A DNA stretch of 64,000 nucleotides from NCBI GenBank assembly GCA_905182985.1, contig CAJJDN010000177.1, positions 1-64,000 of the forward strand. Direction: 5' to 3'. Source of the stretch: Paramecium sonneborni (taxonomy: Eukaryota > Ciliophora > Oligohymenophorea > Peniculida > Parameciidae). Below the pieces are notes generated by a model. It was not told the origin of the DNA, did not search any database, and worked only from the letters and a program-made list of their open reading frames with translations. Shown here one piece after another: positions 1 through 13,490 of the stretch (position 1 is the stretch's first letter; each line of letters starts with the position of its first letter). Position numbers and translations under genes: made by a program.

Positions 1-1000
1 AAACCTACTAGTGGGCCAAACCCAAACCCATACTGTCATTTGTGTTAAGTGGGGACTTCATCTTTTGAGATGAATTAGATATTTTAATATAAAATTCTCA
101 TATAATAAGCTATAAAGTTAATAATGACTCATAGAGTTCTAGATGATAAGTAGACTTAAAATGATTTGAGCATTGAATATTAGAATGATATAATGATGAT
201 TAGAAAAATATTATTAACTTTATAACAAAATTAAGTCCCCGATCACTTATCCCCCAAAAGGTAATGGTGGTGTGTAGTTCAACTCTTCAAAATTCAGCTT
301 TTTATACGGCCCCAACCATATTGCTAGATTCGACAAGAAATAAATTCCCCCAACCTTCTAAGGGTGGACTAAAGTAAGTGTCACTAAGCAAAAATTTTTT
401 TTGCCCTATTTTAAACTTTTTTTTTTCAAACTATTTTTTTCAAATTTTTTGTTCACCCAATAAATACACCAGATTCAACTTCTAAGACATACCTACTAAA
501 CCCAAAATTTATTCTTATTTTTATAAATTATATATTTATCTTTATGCTATTTTTTATTTTTAAATATACTTGATAATTTAAAATAAATTGGTTAATATTT
601 CCACTACTAAAATTTTTATAGCTATTATCCAATTATTCCTTAATCACATTTTTTAACGCTATTATTTTATAAAGAGTTCGAGAAAATAATATATAAATAA
701 AGATTAATTATAATATAACAGGTTTTTATTTTGCCTTATTAACTTTTATTTTTTTACAGACAACGATTATAATCCCCAACACCTGTCTTCAAATTGGCTA
801 AATCTGCCTCTGCCTCTGCCTCACTCGACCATAGTATTTATATTAAGGGGAGGTAAGAGAGTAATCTCAACCAACATACTAGTGGCCCCCCAGAATTCAT
901 CAGAGACTGAAGAGGGGTAATAAATATTTTTATTCGATGAAAAAAAGATATATGTGTTGTATTCTACATATATCTCACTCTAATACCAATATTATTATTA
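1..1000. other. Non-coding, subtelomere-like leader
   Basis: No gene with a convincing reading frame is seen. The stretch is AT-rich but holds scattered C-rich patches resembling ciliate telomere units (CCCAAA or CCCCAA), for example around 248-256, 307-314, 343-350 and 772-778. The first real start codon is at 1001. A kilobase without a gene is long for this gene-dense genome and would fit a chromosome end, but no long telomere array is present, so this is an inference. Confidence 0.4.
16..30 (+). repeat. Short CCCAAA telomere-like run
   Basis: CCAAACCCAAACCCA contains just over two CCCAAA units. Paramecium telomeres mix CCCCAA and CCCAAA, and the C-rich strand reads 5' to 3' inward from a left end, the orientation seen here. 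Too short to be a telomere by itself; it may be a remnant or chance. Confidence 0.3.
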
Positions 1001-4000
1001 ATGGATTTGATAAAAAGCATGGTCATTTTTATCTTTCATGTAATTCTGATAGCAGCATCAAATAGTTATGAAGATTAATTTCTAGATTAAACGACTCAAA
1101 AATAAGAATATAGTTTTCAAATTGACACTTAACATACATTTGCATTTTGGAGCTACTATATCCCAGCTTAATCAACTTATTTAGCTCCAGATTATGTAAA
1201 ATAGCAACTGTTTCAAATTTAAAATCTCGACAATTAAGAGCTGATTATTGCGATGTTTTTATACATAGACTTTTTTAATGATGAAGTCAGTCATAATTTT
1301 CATTTTAAAGAAAGATTTTAAGAATGTTAAGAAGAATAAGAAGAAGAAGAAGAAGAAGAGTTATAAGATTGTCGAAAATGCCAAGAATATTAACTATATG
1401 ATCCTTTATCGTATGAAGGAACATGGATACTGACAATGATAACAATTACAAAGAATGAAATTTAAATCTAAACTTTGAATAGTAATGTAATTCATTCTTT
1501 CTAAACCGACAGTGAATTGTCCAATATATTATTTGTGCTTGGTGATTCTGGACTTAAAATAATTACAGACATTTGTTATGATTATGATGATTATTTAAAA
1601 CTGTTTTTAGGGAGAATCTCTAAACTAATCTTCATTAGAAAAGACTAAACTTATGATAACTTTTTTAATAACAACAAAATTGCTCCATTAATAGAAGGAG
1701 AATAAATATTTGAAGTTGTTCCAGGTATTTAAATATTTAATGGTTTTACCTAACTTATACAGGAATTTGATTAAGTAGGTAAGAATTTTTGTATATTTGG
1801 ATGGGTAAAATATAACCCAAAGGAGCCAGATTCTTGGTTTACATATTTATTACTTAGATTGACTATTTTTAAAAGTTATTCTATTGAAAATAGAGTTGGC
1901 GATGAGATAGTTTTGATAAAGGTAATCTTTGATTTTGAGGAACGGCACTATTATACATATATTTCTCATCACTATGCTACTCCTTTACTCTAATACATTT
2001 AGAGTTTATATGGTAGTAATGGATGGGATCATATTTTTTTAGATTTTACAGTTTTAACTAATTGGCATTTTGTCACTTTTGAATACTCAAATAGTTGGAG
2101 TATTAAATCAAGATGTCAAATATCATACCTTGAAGGTTCAGAGATAATAAGAAAGGAATTATATTTGGGAGATGAATGGTATAACAATGTTTTTGTCAAT
2201 ACAAAATTTTATGTAATCATAGGGAGTGATAATGTAGAATATTTCTAAAAATTAAAGGGTTAAATCTCTAATTTTAATATACAGTACAATTATGAAATTC
2301 CAAAAAAATATATTTAAATATGTCATTACAGTTGCTTATTATGTAGTGGTCCCTCCTCTTATGATTGCAGATCTTGTCCTGAGAATCAAAATAGAATATT
2401 CCAAAAAGATTTAAATTAATGTCCCTGTTAAATTGGTTATTTTGAGAAAAATTAAATATGTAAACCATTAACAGATTTTAGTCCTACCATGATTCTTAAT
2501 AATATTGGATTCAACTCAAATGAATTAATATGTTCATTTGGATATTTTATGTTACCTGAATACAAAAGATGCATTAAATGGTATTATATCTTTGAAATAT
2601 ATTAGCCCATAAAATTATAAAAGAGGTTTTGATCTTCTTTGTGCAGAATGTTTATTATATCCTACTAAATGGTATAAAAAGTTAATTTGTTAATCTGACT
2701 ATTATATTCTAATGAAATCAGAAAATTAATTCACTTATATAAAAAAAGAAAGAATCCCTGATAATTATGAGTTATTTTTTATTGACAATAACCTTGAATT
2801 ATAATATATTGAAGGAGCATACAAATATTGCTCTCTTGATGAATTAAACTGTTTTGAGTTTAATAATAATTCTCTTGTAACTAAATAGATTTACGTGAAG
2901 TGTAATTCAAATTATTTCATTGAATATAATTAGTGTTTACCTCTCCAAAAAGGATGTTTGTAAGGTAGTTTAGTTGGTTGTTATTAATGCAAGGATGGAT
3001 ATAATTAGATTAAGGTAGAAAATGGTGATAGTTATTGTGAAGAGATTATCAGCAATAATTGTGACTGGGGGTATACTTTTTCTAGTGATTTAAACAAATG
3101 TATTAAATGTGGAAAAAATTGTGAAATCTGTTAATATTAATACAATTTGTTTGGTGTAGGATTTCCTAGATGCTTAAGATGTGTACATCATTAAAAATAT
3201 TATATTTCTATAAATTTTACAGATTGTTTAGAAAATCTTATTGCGAATTGTCTTTATGCATTTGAAGCTACGGAAGATTATCAAATAAATTCTTTTGAAT
3301 TTCATACTAATATCAACGATAAAACTGCAACCATAACAGGATGTGCTAGATGTAAAGATGGATTCTACTTTGATGAATGGACTCAAATATGTGAAGAACT
3401 TACAGACAAAGAATGTTTTTATGGCTATTCATAAGATAATGAAATATTTTGTCTCTATGGAATTAAAAATGAGGCCAATCCTTATTCATTCAAATAAGGA
3501 TGCGAGGATATTAAGGTGAAGTGTTAAATATGTTTGATTGGTTCTATGATTGAAGAATTTAACACTTTTTTTTGTATTATTTGTTAAGTAGGATATTATT
3601 CTGAAAAAAAGACTGGTTAATGTGTACCTTGTCCCTCAGAATATTAATGCAAAGTTTGCGAATAACAACATAAAATAGCAAAGGATAATTGGAAAACTGA
3701 AATTTTAGCTTTCTATAGATTAATTGTTGATGGTACTAAACAAGGTCTTATCTATTCCTAATTTGGATATAAGTAAAATTCAGAAGATTATGAAATAATT
3801 TGTTCAAGTTGTTTAGAAGGATATTCATTGAATAATGGTTTGTGCATAAAACCTTGCCCATCTGGTTGTGTAGAATGTATTATTGTAAATAACGAAAATG
3901 TTTGTATCGATTGTCCTTAAACTTTATTTGGAAAAAGCTTAAGTTTATAATAGAATGAATGCATTCTTTGCCCTTCTAATTGTGAATTATGTCGTAAAAG

Positions 4001-7000
4001 AGATTTGTGGGAAATTAAAGAAATTAATCCTCTTTTTAATTTTAATCAATATTTATCTTATTTTTCAAACTAATGTTTAGGGTTTTATCAATGTTATGAT
4101 CATTTTGGTTTCAAGTATAATGATTGTCAATAAATGTATTAAAGAAAGGAAATTTAGATCAACTTAGATTTAATTTGTAGTTCCTTCGTTGATCCTGAAT
4201 AAATTAATTAGGTATCTATTTAATTTAATTTATATTTTAGTTTCAAACCTAAGATTTCTATTTACTCTTAAACTAACTTGAAATTCAAACTATTTTAATT
4301 AAAATTATAAGTAAAAAGGAATAATAATGCTATTTTGATTAAAACTAAATTTTTTCATAAAATTACAGTTTACATGTATTTTCAATTATGTACTTATTCA
4401 TTATTTTCTTTAAGTGATGTTTAATTAGAAATTTAGGGAAATGGGTTTACTACTTTTAGTTCTGATGGTCCGTTTCAATTAATCAACTTTAAAAAAATTC
4501 GTTTGGAAGGATTAAAATTGAAAAACACATAACTTTAAATTCATTCAAGTTTTGAGTAAACAATAGAATTCATTAACATTGAAGTATCATCTTCTCAAAA
4601 GAGTGCTTTTATTTAGATAAACAATTCTACGAATATATAAATAGAAAATTTAATTGTTTCATCTGATGGAGATTTTCAAATTCCATATGGACTAGCTTTT
4701 ATGGATTTTGGTTACACTAATTTTCCCTAAAGTATATAAATTTCTAATTGCACAATTAACATTCTTATGAGGAATGATTTCTTTCAATTTAATTTGAAAG
4801 AAAATGATTAGGTAGAATTATCTAATATAATCATAAAAGAGTCTTTATTCTAAGAAGCATAATTATTAAATTTAAAAAAAGGAAAATTAATAATCAATAA
4901 ACTAGTAATGATGAATTGCAAACTAGAAAATACTAATTTTATATAAATGGAGGGACTATGCAAATTTCAAGCAAAATTCATTTTAGTTAAGGAAAATTAC
5001 ATTGATAATACTACTTTCCTGACTCTTACAAATAACATAAATATGTTTTAAATAGAATTCACAATTAATTTGATATCAAATTATTCAGTCTTAATTAGTA
5101 ATAAAAATAACAATATCAAATTCTGTCAAACTTAATACATTAATTTTACATTAAATAAATATGAATATGGCTCAATATTAATCTTATTTAACAACAATAA
5201 GTTAGAATAAAATTAAGATTTAATAATAAACAATTTCAGTTTAATTGGTAACCAAATTGATGATATTGAAAAATTGAAATTTGATTCGACATTAATTATT
5301 TTGGAATTTATTAATGTATCAATATTTGAATTAGATATTTAACGTTCTGACGGAAATAGTGAATTTAAGTTTTTAGAAGTCCAAAACCTAATTGTCAATA
5401 AAACAACAATCTAGCCCTATTCTGATTATTAGGAATAGAAATTATTTATTTTTTTTGAGTGTGACTCAATCTAGGGTCGTCTTCAAACCTCCATCTTAAT
5501 AGAAAATGCCTTTAATATTGAGTTCATAAATCTAAAAATTTTTGACAATAAGCTATTAGACTATCCTATCATTGATATCTATTAAAAAAAGTCAAAATCA
5601 ACATCCATATAACAGTTGAAATTATCTTAGCTTAATTTTTATAACAATTTCTTGCTTACACAAGGTAAGTAGACAACAACAGGGTTAATATACCTAATGT
5701 CATAAAATAATTTGTACATATAAATATCTGATTCCATATTTGAAAAGAATTTGTTACATTAATACTAAGAAAATTATTTGTTTATTTCAAGTTTACTTTT
5801 TAATCTAGATTGCTCTTTATGTACAATTCATTTAAGAGACTTAATTCTGGCATCTAATCTAGTTACAAATTCTTCAAGTAGTATTATTGTTATCAAAGCA
5901 AAGACTATTAAATTTGAAAATTTGGTTTTCAAAAAGAATTGCATATTTGATTATTAAATTTTACAACCTTTTTTGGATCATGGTTTGACATATGATATAA
6001 TTACCCAACTGCTTTAAATTAAGGTTTCTTCAGGTAATGCGAAGATAATTGGTGAACAAATTATTATTAAAAATATCTCAATAAACAATTCTTCTGGGTC
6101 AGGATTTTATATAAAAATGGAAAACGAAGCCATATTCTCAATTGAGTATGCAAATTTCAGTAATTTAATATCTGAAATATAAAATGGAGGAATCTTATTT
6201 ATTGACTCGTCTCAGTCGACGTCTGCTGATATCACTGCAAATTATATGTATATGTTAAATATAAAAAATAAAAACAAAGGGGGATTTATGTATATATTAC
6301 CTGGCATAGGAGTAACAAAAATTCATCTAGAAAATCTATTTATTGAAAATGTATATTCGTTGATCGGTTCACTATTTTATGGAGAATTTGAAAGTTAAAA
6401 TGATTAAACTACTTTCTCGCTTAATAATCTAAAAATAATGAATACTATGCCAGAATAATTAGAGTTTCTAAACACTTTTAAGAACCTTAACGAAAAGTAC
6501 TAATCAGTAGTTGTTTAGTTAGGATCAAGATCACTGTTTTTGATATCAAATTTTAAAATCATTATTTTAGAAAATATAGAAATATCTTAATTGTTTTATG
6601 AATCTGTATTCAGACTAAAAGCAACAAAAAGTATTACAATACAAAACATGAAGATAATTCAATCCTACTTTTTGAATCACGCTGTCTACATAGATGAAAT
6701 GGATAGTGGTTCTAAATTGTAATTTTCAAATATTTCAGTATTAAATATAACTGTTAATAATGATATTAATTAATCAATTAAATGCTAAATAAATCAATCT
6801 ATTATTGAAAATCAGATCAAATATAAATGTGGTCAATAACCTTTAGCTCTAAATCCTTTAGTTTCTCTCAAAAACGATAGTATAGAGCAGGCATATTGTG
6901 TTTTAAAAGCAATAAATAATTTAAAGACTTCACCAATTCATCTTTTTCTGATATACCCTTAATAAACAGTTATTAGATTATCTTAAATAAGAATTAAAAA

Positions 7001-10000
7001 TACTGATTCTAAATTAGGAGGATTACTAGCTTTTTATTATATGAATTCTTTCGTCGATACCTCTATAGATTCTTTATTGATTTATTAAAACTTTTGTGGA
7101 ATTTTAGGTTGTTTAATTTTTGAAAAATCTAATAATTATCGAATACTTTAAAGTAAAGAAGATTTTCTTGTAAAATAAGTTTATGATCTGAAGATAGTAG
7201 ATTATGTGTGTATTTATAATTTTGGAAATGAAGGTACTTGTTTATTTATTTCAAATTTGAACACTATTATAAAATCATCAGTATTTAAACACAATGAAGC
7301 TAAAATTTAAGGTGGCTCAATTACAATTATAGGGAATTAAAAATTCGTTTTAGTTGAATCAATTATTACAAATAACACTGCAAATTTTGGAGGAGGATTG
7401 TCTATTAATCTTTAAAAAACCAATCAATTTTATTCGTCAAAGAATTTTATAGATTTAAACACTGCTAAACTATTTGGAAATAATTATGCTTAGATTCCAT
7501 CCTAATTAACAATCTCCTTAGACACAATCACAGGATTAGAAAAAGTTTAAATTATTAAAACAGAAAATTTGCTTATTGAATAGATTGTAATAAAACCATA
7601 TAAACTTTTCAAAGATACAGATACTGATACTCTTTACGTTCCAAATGGATCGCCATTATCTAAATATGAGTATTTTGATTGGGCTTAACTGAAATATTTT
7701 AAATATAATATGCATTTTAGAATAAAAGCTTTAGATAAATATTATGTCTAATAGTATAATTTAGACAATTCAACTTGCGATATAACTGGAAGGATATTTG
7801 ATTCTAATAATGAAAATAAATTTACATCTAATTTCACGAATATTCCGAGAGTTGTTTTTAATAGTTCTGACTACAATTTAGATGATTTAGCTGTCTTTTT
7901 AGATGACTAATTGAACTTGACATTATAACTCCAATTTAATTGCACTTCTGTTTATATTCCAATTTATAATGATAATTTAGAAATAAGTGAATATCACAAT
8001 AACTATTTTCTTCGAATAAATTTGAAGACTTTGCCTTGTCAGTTTGGAGAAATAAAGAATTAAACAACAGGTATTTGTATGATTTGTAATGCTACTCAGG
8101 GATAATATTCTCTTTTAATTAATTCTAATAAATGCTCTGCTATGGATGAATAAAAAGTTAACGAAGTTACTTCTGCAAAGTTGAAAATAAAATAAGGATT
8201 TTGGAGACCTTATTTTAATACTGATAAAATTGATGAGTGTATTAACTTAGTTGAAAATTGTAATGGAGGATGGGAAGTGGGTGATACATCATGTTTTTTA
8301 GGGCATGTAGGAGCTTTGTGTGAAGAATGTGATCTCTATAATTTACGAGGAGAAGGACATTACTCAATCAGTAATAAATATTAATGCGGACCTTGTACTG
8401 ATTAAGAATTTAATGCTATTGTAATTATTCTTATTAGCATTTGGTAAAAATTTTAAGTATTTTTTTAGGACAATAATTTCTGTATTAATATCAGTTAGAA
8501 GTATAAGATTCTCAAGCAGGAATTTTAATTAAGATGTTAACTAATCATCTACAAGTAGTTTCCACAATTACCACTTTTAAATTTTAATTACCTGAATAAT
8601 TAAATAATGCAGTAAACTCTTCAGCAAATCCTATACAAAAAATGGCATATTCTCTTGATTGCTTTTTAATTGTCATGTTTTCTTTTGATATTCATTATTC
8701 AAGAATGATATGGTAATTAATTTTACCTTTAATTTATATCACTTTATTTNTTGAATCAATTATTACAAATAACACTGCAAATTTTGGAGGAGGATTGTCT
8801 ATTAATCTTTAAAAAACCAATCAATTTTATTCGTCAAAGAATTTTATAGATTTAAACACTGCTAAACTATTTGGAAATAATTATGCTTAGATTCCATCCT
8901 AATTAACAATCTCCTTAGACACAATCACAGGATTAGAAAAAGTTTAAATTATTAAAACAGAAAATTTGCTTATTGAATAGATTGTAATAAAACCATATAA
9001 ACTTTTCAAAGATACAGATACTGATACTCTTTACGTTCCAAATGGATCGCCATTATCTAAATATGAGTATTTTGATTGGGCTTAACTGAAATATTTTAAA
9101 TATAATATGCATTTTAGAATAAAAGCTTTAGATAAATATTATGTCTAATAGTATAATTTAGACAATTCAACTTGCGATATAACTGGAAGGATATTTGATT
9201 CTAATAATGAAAATAAATTTACATCTAATTTCACGAATATTCCGAGAGTTGTTTTTAATAGTTCTGACTACAATTTAGATGATTTAGCTGTCTTTTTAGA
9301 TGACTAATTGAACTTGACATTATAACTCCAATTTAATTGCACTTCTGTTTATATTCCAATTTATAATGATAATTTAGAAATAAGTGAATATCACAATAAC
9401 TATTTTCTTCGAATAAATTTGAAGACTTTGCCTTGTCAGTTTGGAGAAATAAAGAATTAAACAACAGGTATTTGTATGATTTGTAATGCTACTCAGGGAT
9501 AATATTCTCTTTTAATTAATTCTAATAAATGCTCTGCTATGGATGAATAAAAAGTTAACGAAGTTACTTCTGCAAAGTTGAAAATAAAATAAGGATTTTG
9601 GAGACCTTATTTTAATACTGATAAAATTGATGAGTGTATTAACTTAGTTGAAAATTGTAATGGAGGATGGGAAGTGGGTGATACATCATGTTTTTTAGGG
9701 CATGTAGGAGCTTTGTGTGAAGAATGTGATCTCTATAATTTACGAGGAGAAGGACATTACTCAATCAGTAATAAATATTAATGCGGACCTTGTACTGATT
9801 AAGAATTTAATGCTATTGTAATTATTCTTATTAGCATTTGGTAAAAATTTTAAGTATTTTTTTAGGACAATAATTTCTGTATTAATATCAGTTAGAAGTA
9901 TAAGATTCTCAAGCAGGAATTTTAATTAAGATGTTAACTAATCATCTACAAGTAGTTTCCACAATTACCACTTTTAAATTTTAATTACCTGAATAATTAA

Positions 10001-11100
10001 ATAATGCAGTAAACTCTTCAGCAAATCCTATACAAAAAATGGCATATTCTCTTGATTGCTTTTTAATTGTCATGTTTTCTTTTGATATTCATTATTCAAG
10101 AATGATATGGTAATTAATTTTACCTTTAATTTATATCACTTTATTTTTAGGATTCTTTTTTATAGGAGTTTTATTCAATGTCTTAAGTTATAAAGTAAGT
10201 GTTATCACTACAACTTTTATATATTTGTACATTTATGCTTAACCTTCTTTGATTGGAGGATTTTTATAGTTAATTTCTTTTCGTTCGATTTCTGGTTTCA
10301 AATGGATTTAAGCTAGTGTTGCATATCGATATGATACTAGCTCACATTACTTTTGGTTGACAACCTTTTGTCTTCCTTTGATGTTGATAATTGCTATTTT
10401 GATTCCAATAATTTTATATTTAGGAATGTACTTCAACAAAGCTAAATTGAACACAAAAGTTATGAGATAGCGTCTTGGATATTTGTACAACGAGTACAAA
10501 ATTACAGCTTTTTTTTGGGAAATTGTTAAAATTTTTCAAAAAGAATTAATCATAATCTTCCTAACTTATTATGATGAATTTATCATTAAAAAAGGTATTC
10601 TAGTATTCCTAACAGTTGTTATATACGAGAAACTTAATATTAAATATTAACCATATAGTTCAATAACATTAAATAAATTGGATGCTTTTTCAGCATAAGT
10701 TTGTTAAGTATCAATAATTTTAGGACTTGGAGTATATATAGAATAAATAAGTGATATATTTGAGTTACAAATTCCTTTTTTGATTATGCTCGCTTATCTT
10801 AATATCCACTTTTTATTAAAATTATTATTTGAAATAATAAACCAATACTTAAGAACCTTTGAAGTGTAACTTGATTCTATAAGAGACATGATCAGGAAAA
10901 AAGCTCCTTGGACATTAAAATATAGTTTTTTGATGAAATGGCTTACAAATAGATAACAGTAAAAGACTAGAGTTCTCAAGAAATTCAAAGTTTTAAAAAA
11001 ATATTTGTTCATAAAAGCCAAACAAATTAGACAAATTAAATGCTAAAATAGCATTTTTTATGACGAAGAAATTAAAAAAATCATGAATGCGGTAGAATGA
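1001..11100 (+). CDS. Giant cysteine-rich, beta-helix-like multi-pass membrane protein
   Basis: One frame runs from ATG 1001 to TGA 11098-11100 in code 6. A hydrophobic signal peptide (residues about 1-20) is followed by an acidic Glu run, then a domain to about residue 420, then roughly 600 residues of furin or growth-factor-receptor-like Cys-rich repeats (spacing CxxC..CxxC), then a long Ile/Asn/Ser-rich part typical of pectin-lyase-like beta-helix repeats. Near 8190-8390 comes a Cys-rich module (GFWRPYF, then GHVGALCE) followed by several transmembrane helices and a basic cytoplasmic tail. Such proteins form a large ciliate family of unknown function, probably at the cell surface. Small introns of 25 nt (9841-9865) and about 19 nt (9898-9916) lie before the membrane part. 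The coordinates include an artefact: 8751-10146 repeats 7354-8749, so the true protein is near 2,880 residues. Function beyond surface membrane protein is not known. Confidence 0.8.
7354..10146. repeat. Unmerged contig overlap (7354-8749 = 8751-10146) around N at 8750
   Basis: The 1,396 bases before the single N at 8750 are the same as the 1,396 bases after it, offset 1,397. The repeat ends exactly at the N on the left and begins exactly after it on the right. That is what two overlapping contigs placed end to end with one N produce. Not a biological duplication. Confidence 0.93.
8750..8750. other. Single-N contig join
   Basis: One ambiguous base marks the junction of two contigs inside the giant membrane-protein gene. 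Reading straight across it duplicates about 465 residues of the product. Confidence 0.95.
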
Positions 11101-11601
11101 TAAATATAAACGAGATTTTATATATAAAATAAAGTACGATTTATTTAATACATTATTCCTTCTCAGTAATTATTTCAAAATATGACTCAATTAAAGTTAT
11201 ATTTATGCTTTTATATAGAATAAATTTAGTCTACAATAATTTTTAAATATTTGACAACTTTCTTTTATCAAAATAATTAATAATGCTAAACTTATTTAAT
11301 AATTTTATCTATTAACTTTAAATCAATAAATAGAACTTGAGAATTAAAAAATTAAAAATTTCATTTCAATCTTATTTTTTAAATTTAATTGTTTTAATCC
11401 GCAAAGTCAAAAATAATCTAATCATGTAAGTTAAAATGAAAATTTTTCAGAAGTCTAACCCAATTAACATTTTAAAAAACCATTCCTGTTAACTAAGAAT
11501 TCTATATTTATTTATTAATTGAAAAAATATTCAAAAAAAAACTTAATAAATGGATCCAAGCATGATTTTGCCTGCTAAAATTAATGCCTTTAATTCTTTT
11601 T

Positions 11602-11631
11602 TAGAGATAAAATATTCTATTTTTATCTCTA
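11602..11631. other. Perfect 11-bp inverted repeat, 8-nt loop
   Basis: TAGAGATAAAA and TTTTATCTCTA pair perfectly around the loop TATTCTAT. It lies in the gene-free interval and appears again at 12847-12876 because of the contig overlap. It could be a structured RNA element or chance in AT-rich DNA. Confidence 0.35.
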
Positions 11632-12245
11632 AACTAAAATCAGGTTTAAGCAGTATAAGAAGTATAATAGTTCTTTCTCAAATTTTAATCTAACATTGTC
11701 TAATAAGATTGTTTCTCATTTAATCAAGATTGTTTTCAAACATGAGTTATATTTTTAAGCAATTAAATGAGAGTAATAAACTCAAATTTTCTAATTCTTT
11801 ATTTTGTGAAGAAAATTTAATAAACTCTATATTGAAGAAGAATAAAATGATTACAATATTTTTAATAATGAATTCTTATTAAAAAACCTTTAATTTTCTA
11901 AGAGCTTTGAATTAAGTGAAAATTTTTGAATCTCAAATAAGATTTTTTTGGATTTTACAATAACTATCTACTTTCCTTTGAAAAAAATATCCCAAAAAAA
12001 ATTATATTTAAGATTGAAGAAATTTTGATAAAATCTATGAAAATTAATTAAGAAAAATCAATTAAGTTAATTTCACGATTCTTCATATTTATATCTTGAA
12101 AAAATAATTCCAAGATTAAATAAAAATTATCATTATTTATAATAATTGTATCAAATTTAAATAAATTAATTCGTTCATTTAGTATTTAGTATACATTATT
12201 TTAATTTTGTTCAAAATTATTAAAATTAATAAATAATTTATAAAT

Positions 12246-12555
12246 ATGAACCCACTCAATATATAAAGTGAAAATAAGGAATCAGAATTAAAAGAAGATT
12301 AGGTAGTTTAAAATGAACAAGAAGAAGTCAGAACGTTGACTAATTTAAGTATTGAAGATAAAATCAAATAAAAAAAAATGAATGATGATCATCTAGAGAG
12401 AAATAAAAAGAGATTAATTAGATAATTTACTGTTCTATTTATTATCACGCTATTCATAATTTTAGAAAGAATATTATATTCAATTATAATTGGTGTTGAG
12501 AATGAACTATTAAGTTATTTTCAAAGTATATTAAACTTAAGAAAAACAAAATTGA
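12246..12555 (+). pseudogene. Truncated duplicate of PAP2 gene 5' end (artefact)
   Basis: Identical to 13491-13800, the start of the intact PAP2 gene, and cut off by the N at 12556. It should be removed when the contig overlap is merged. It is not a real truncated gene. Confidence 0.9.
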
Positions 12556-13490
12556 NTTAACTTTAAATCAATAAATAGAACTTGAGAATTAAAAAATTAA
12601 AAATTTCATTTCAATCTTATTTTTTAAATTTAATTGTTTTAATCCGCAAAGTCAAAAATAATCTAATCATGTAAGTTAAAATGAAAATTTTTCAGAAGTC
12701 TAACCCAATTAACATTTTAAAAAACCATTCCTGTTAACTAAGAATTCTATATTTATTTATTAATTGAAAAAATATTCAAAAAAAAACTTAATAAATGGAT
12801 CCAAGCATGATTTTGCCTGCTAAAATTAATGCCTTTAATTCTTTTTTAGAGATAAAATATTCTATTTTTATCTCTAAACTAAAATCAGGTTTAAGCAGTA
12901 TAAGAAGTATAATAGTTCTTTCTCAAATTTTAATCTAACATTGTCTAATAAGATTGTTTCTCATTTAATCAAGATTGTTTTCAAACATGAGTTATATTTT
13001 TAAGCAATTAAATGAGAGTAATAAACTCAAATTTTCTAATTCTTTATTTTGTGAAGAAAATTTAATAAACTCTATATTGAAGAAGAATAAAATGATTACA
13101 ATATTTTTAATAATGAATTCTTATTAAAAAACCTTTAATTTTCTAAGAGCTTTGAATTAAGTGAAAATTTTTGAATCTCAAATAAGATTTTTTTGGATTT
13201 TACAATAACTATCTACTTTCCTTTGAAAAAAATATCCCAAAAAAAATTATATTTAAGATTGAAGAAATTTTGATAAAATCTATGAAAATTAATTAAGAAA
13301 AATCAATTAAGTTAATTTCACGATTCTTCATATTTATATCTTGAAAAAATAATTCCAAGATTAAATAAAAATTATCATTATTTATAATAATTGTATCAAA
13401 TTTAAATAAATTAATTCGTTCATTTAGTATTTAGTATACATTATTTTAATTTTGTTCAAAATTATTAAAATTAATAAATAATTTATAAAT

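Larger units (their letters stand above)
11101..13490. other. Gene-free AT-rich interval (doubled by assembly)
   Basis: Between the giant gene and the PAP2 gene about 1.15 kb of unique DNA appears, most of it twice because of the contig overlap. A code-6 frame opens at ATG 11550 for about 140 codons, but with only TGA as stop in such AT-rich DNA this is expected by chance, and it has no recognisable motif. An 11-bp hairpin lies at 11602-11631. Long for a Paramecium-type spacer. Confidence 0.5.

Noticed and set aside
2274..2468. Minus-strand 64-codon frame
   Set aside because: Antisense to the Cys-rich repeats of the giant membrane protein.
11550..11975. Code-6 frame of about 140 codons in the spacer
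   Set aside because: With TGA as the only stop in very AT-rich DNA, frames of this length are expected; no motif or codon pattern supports it.
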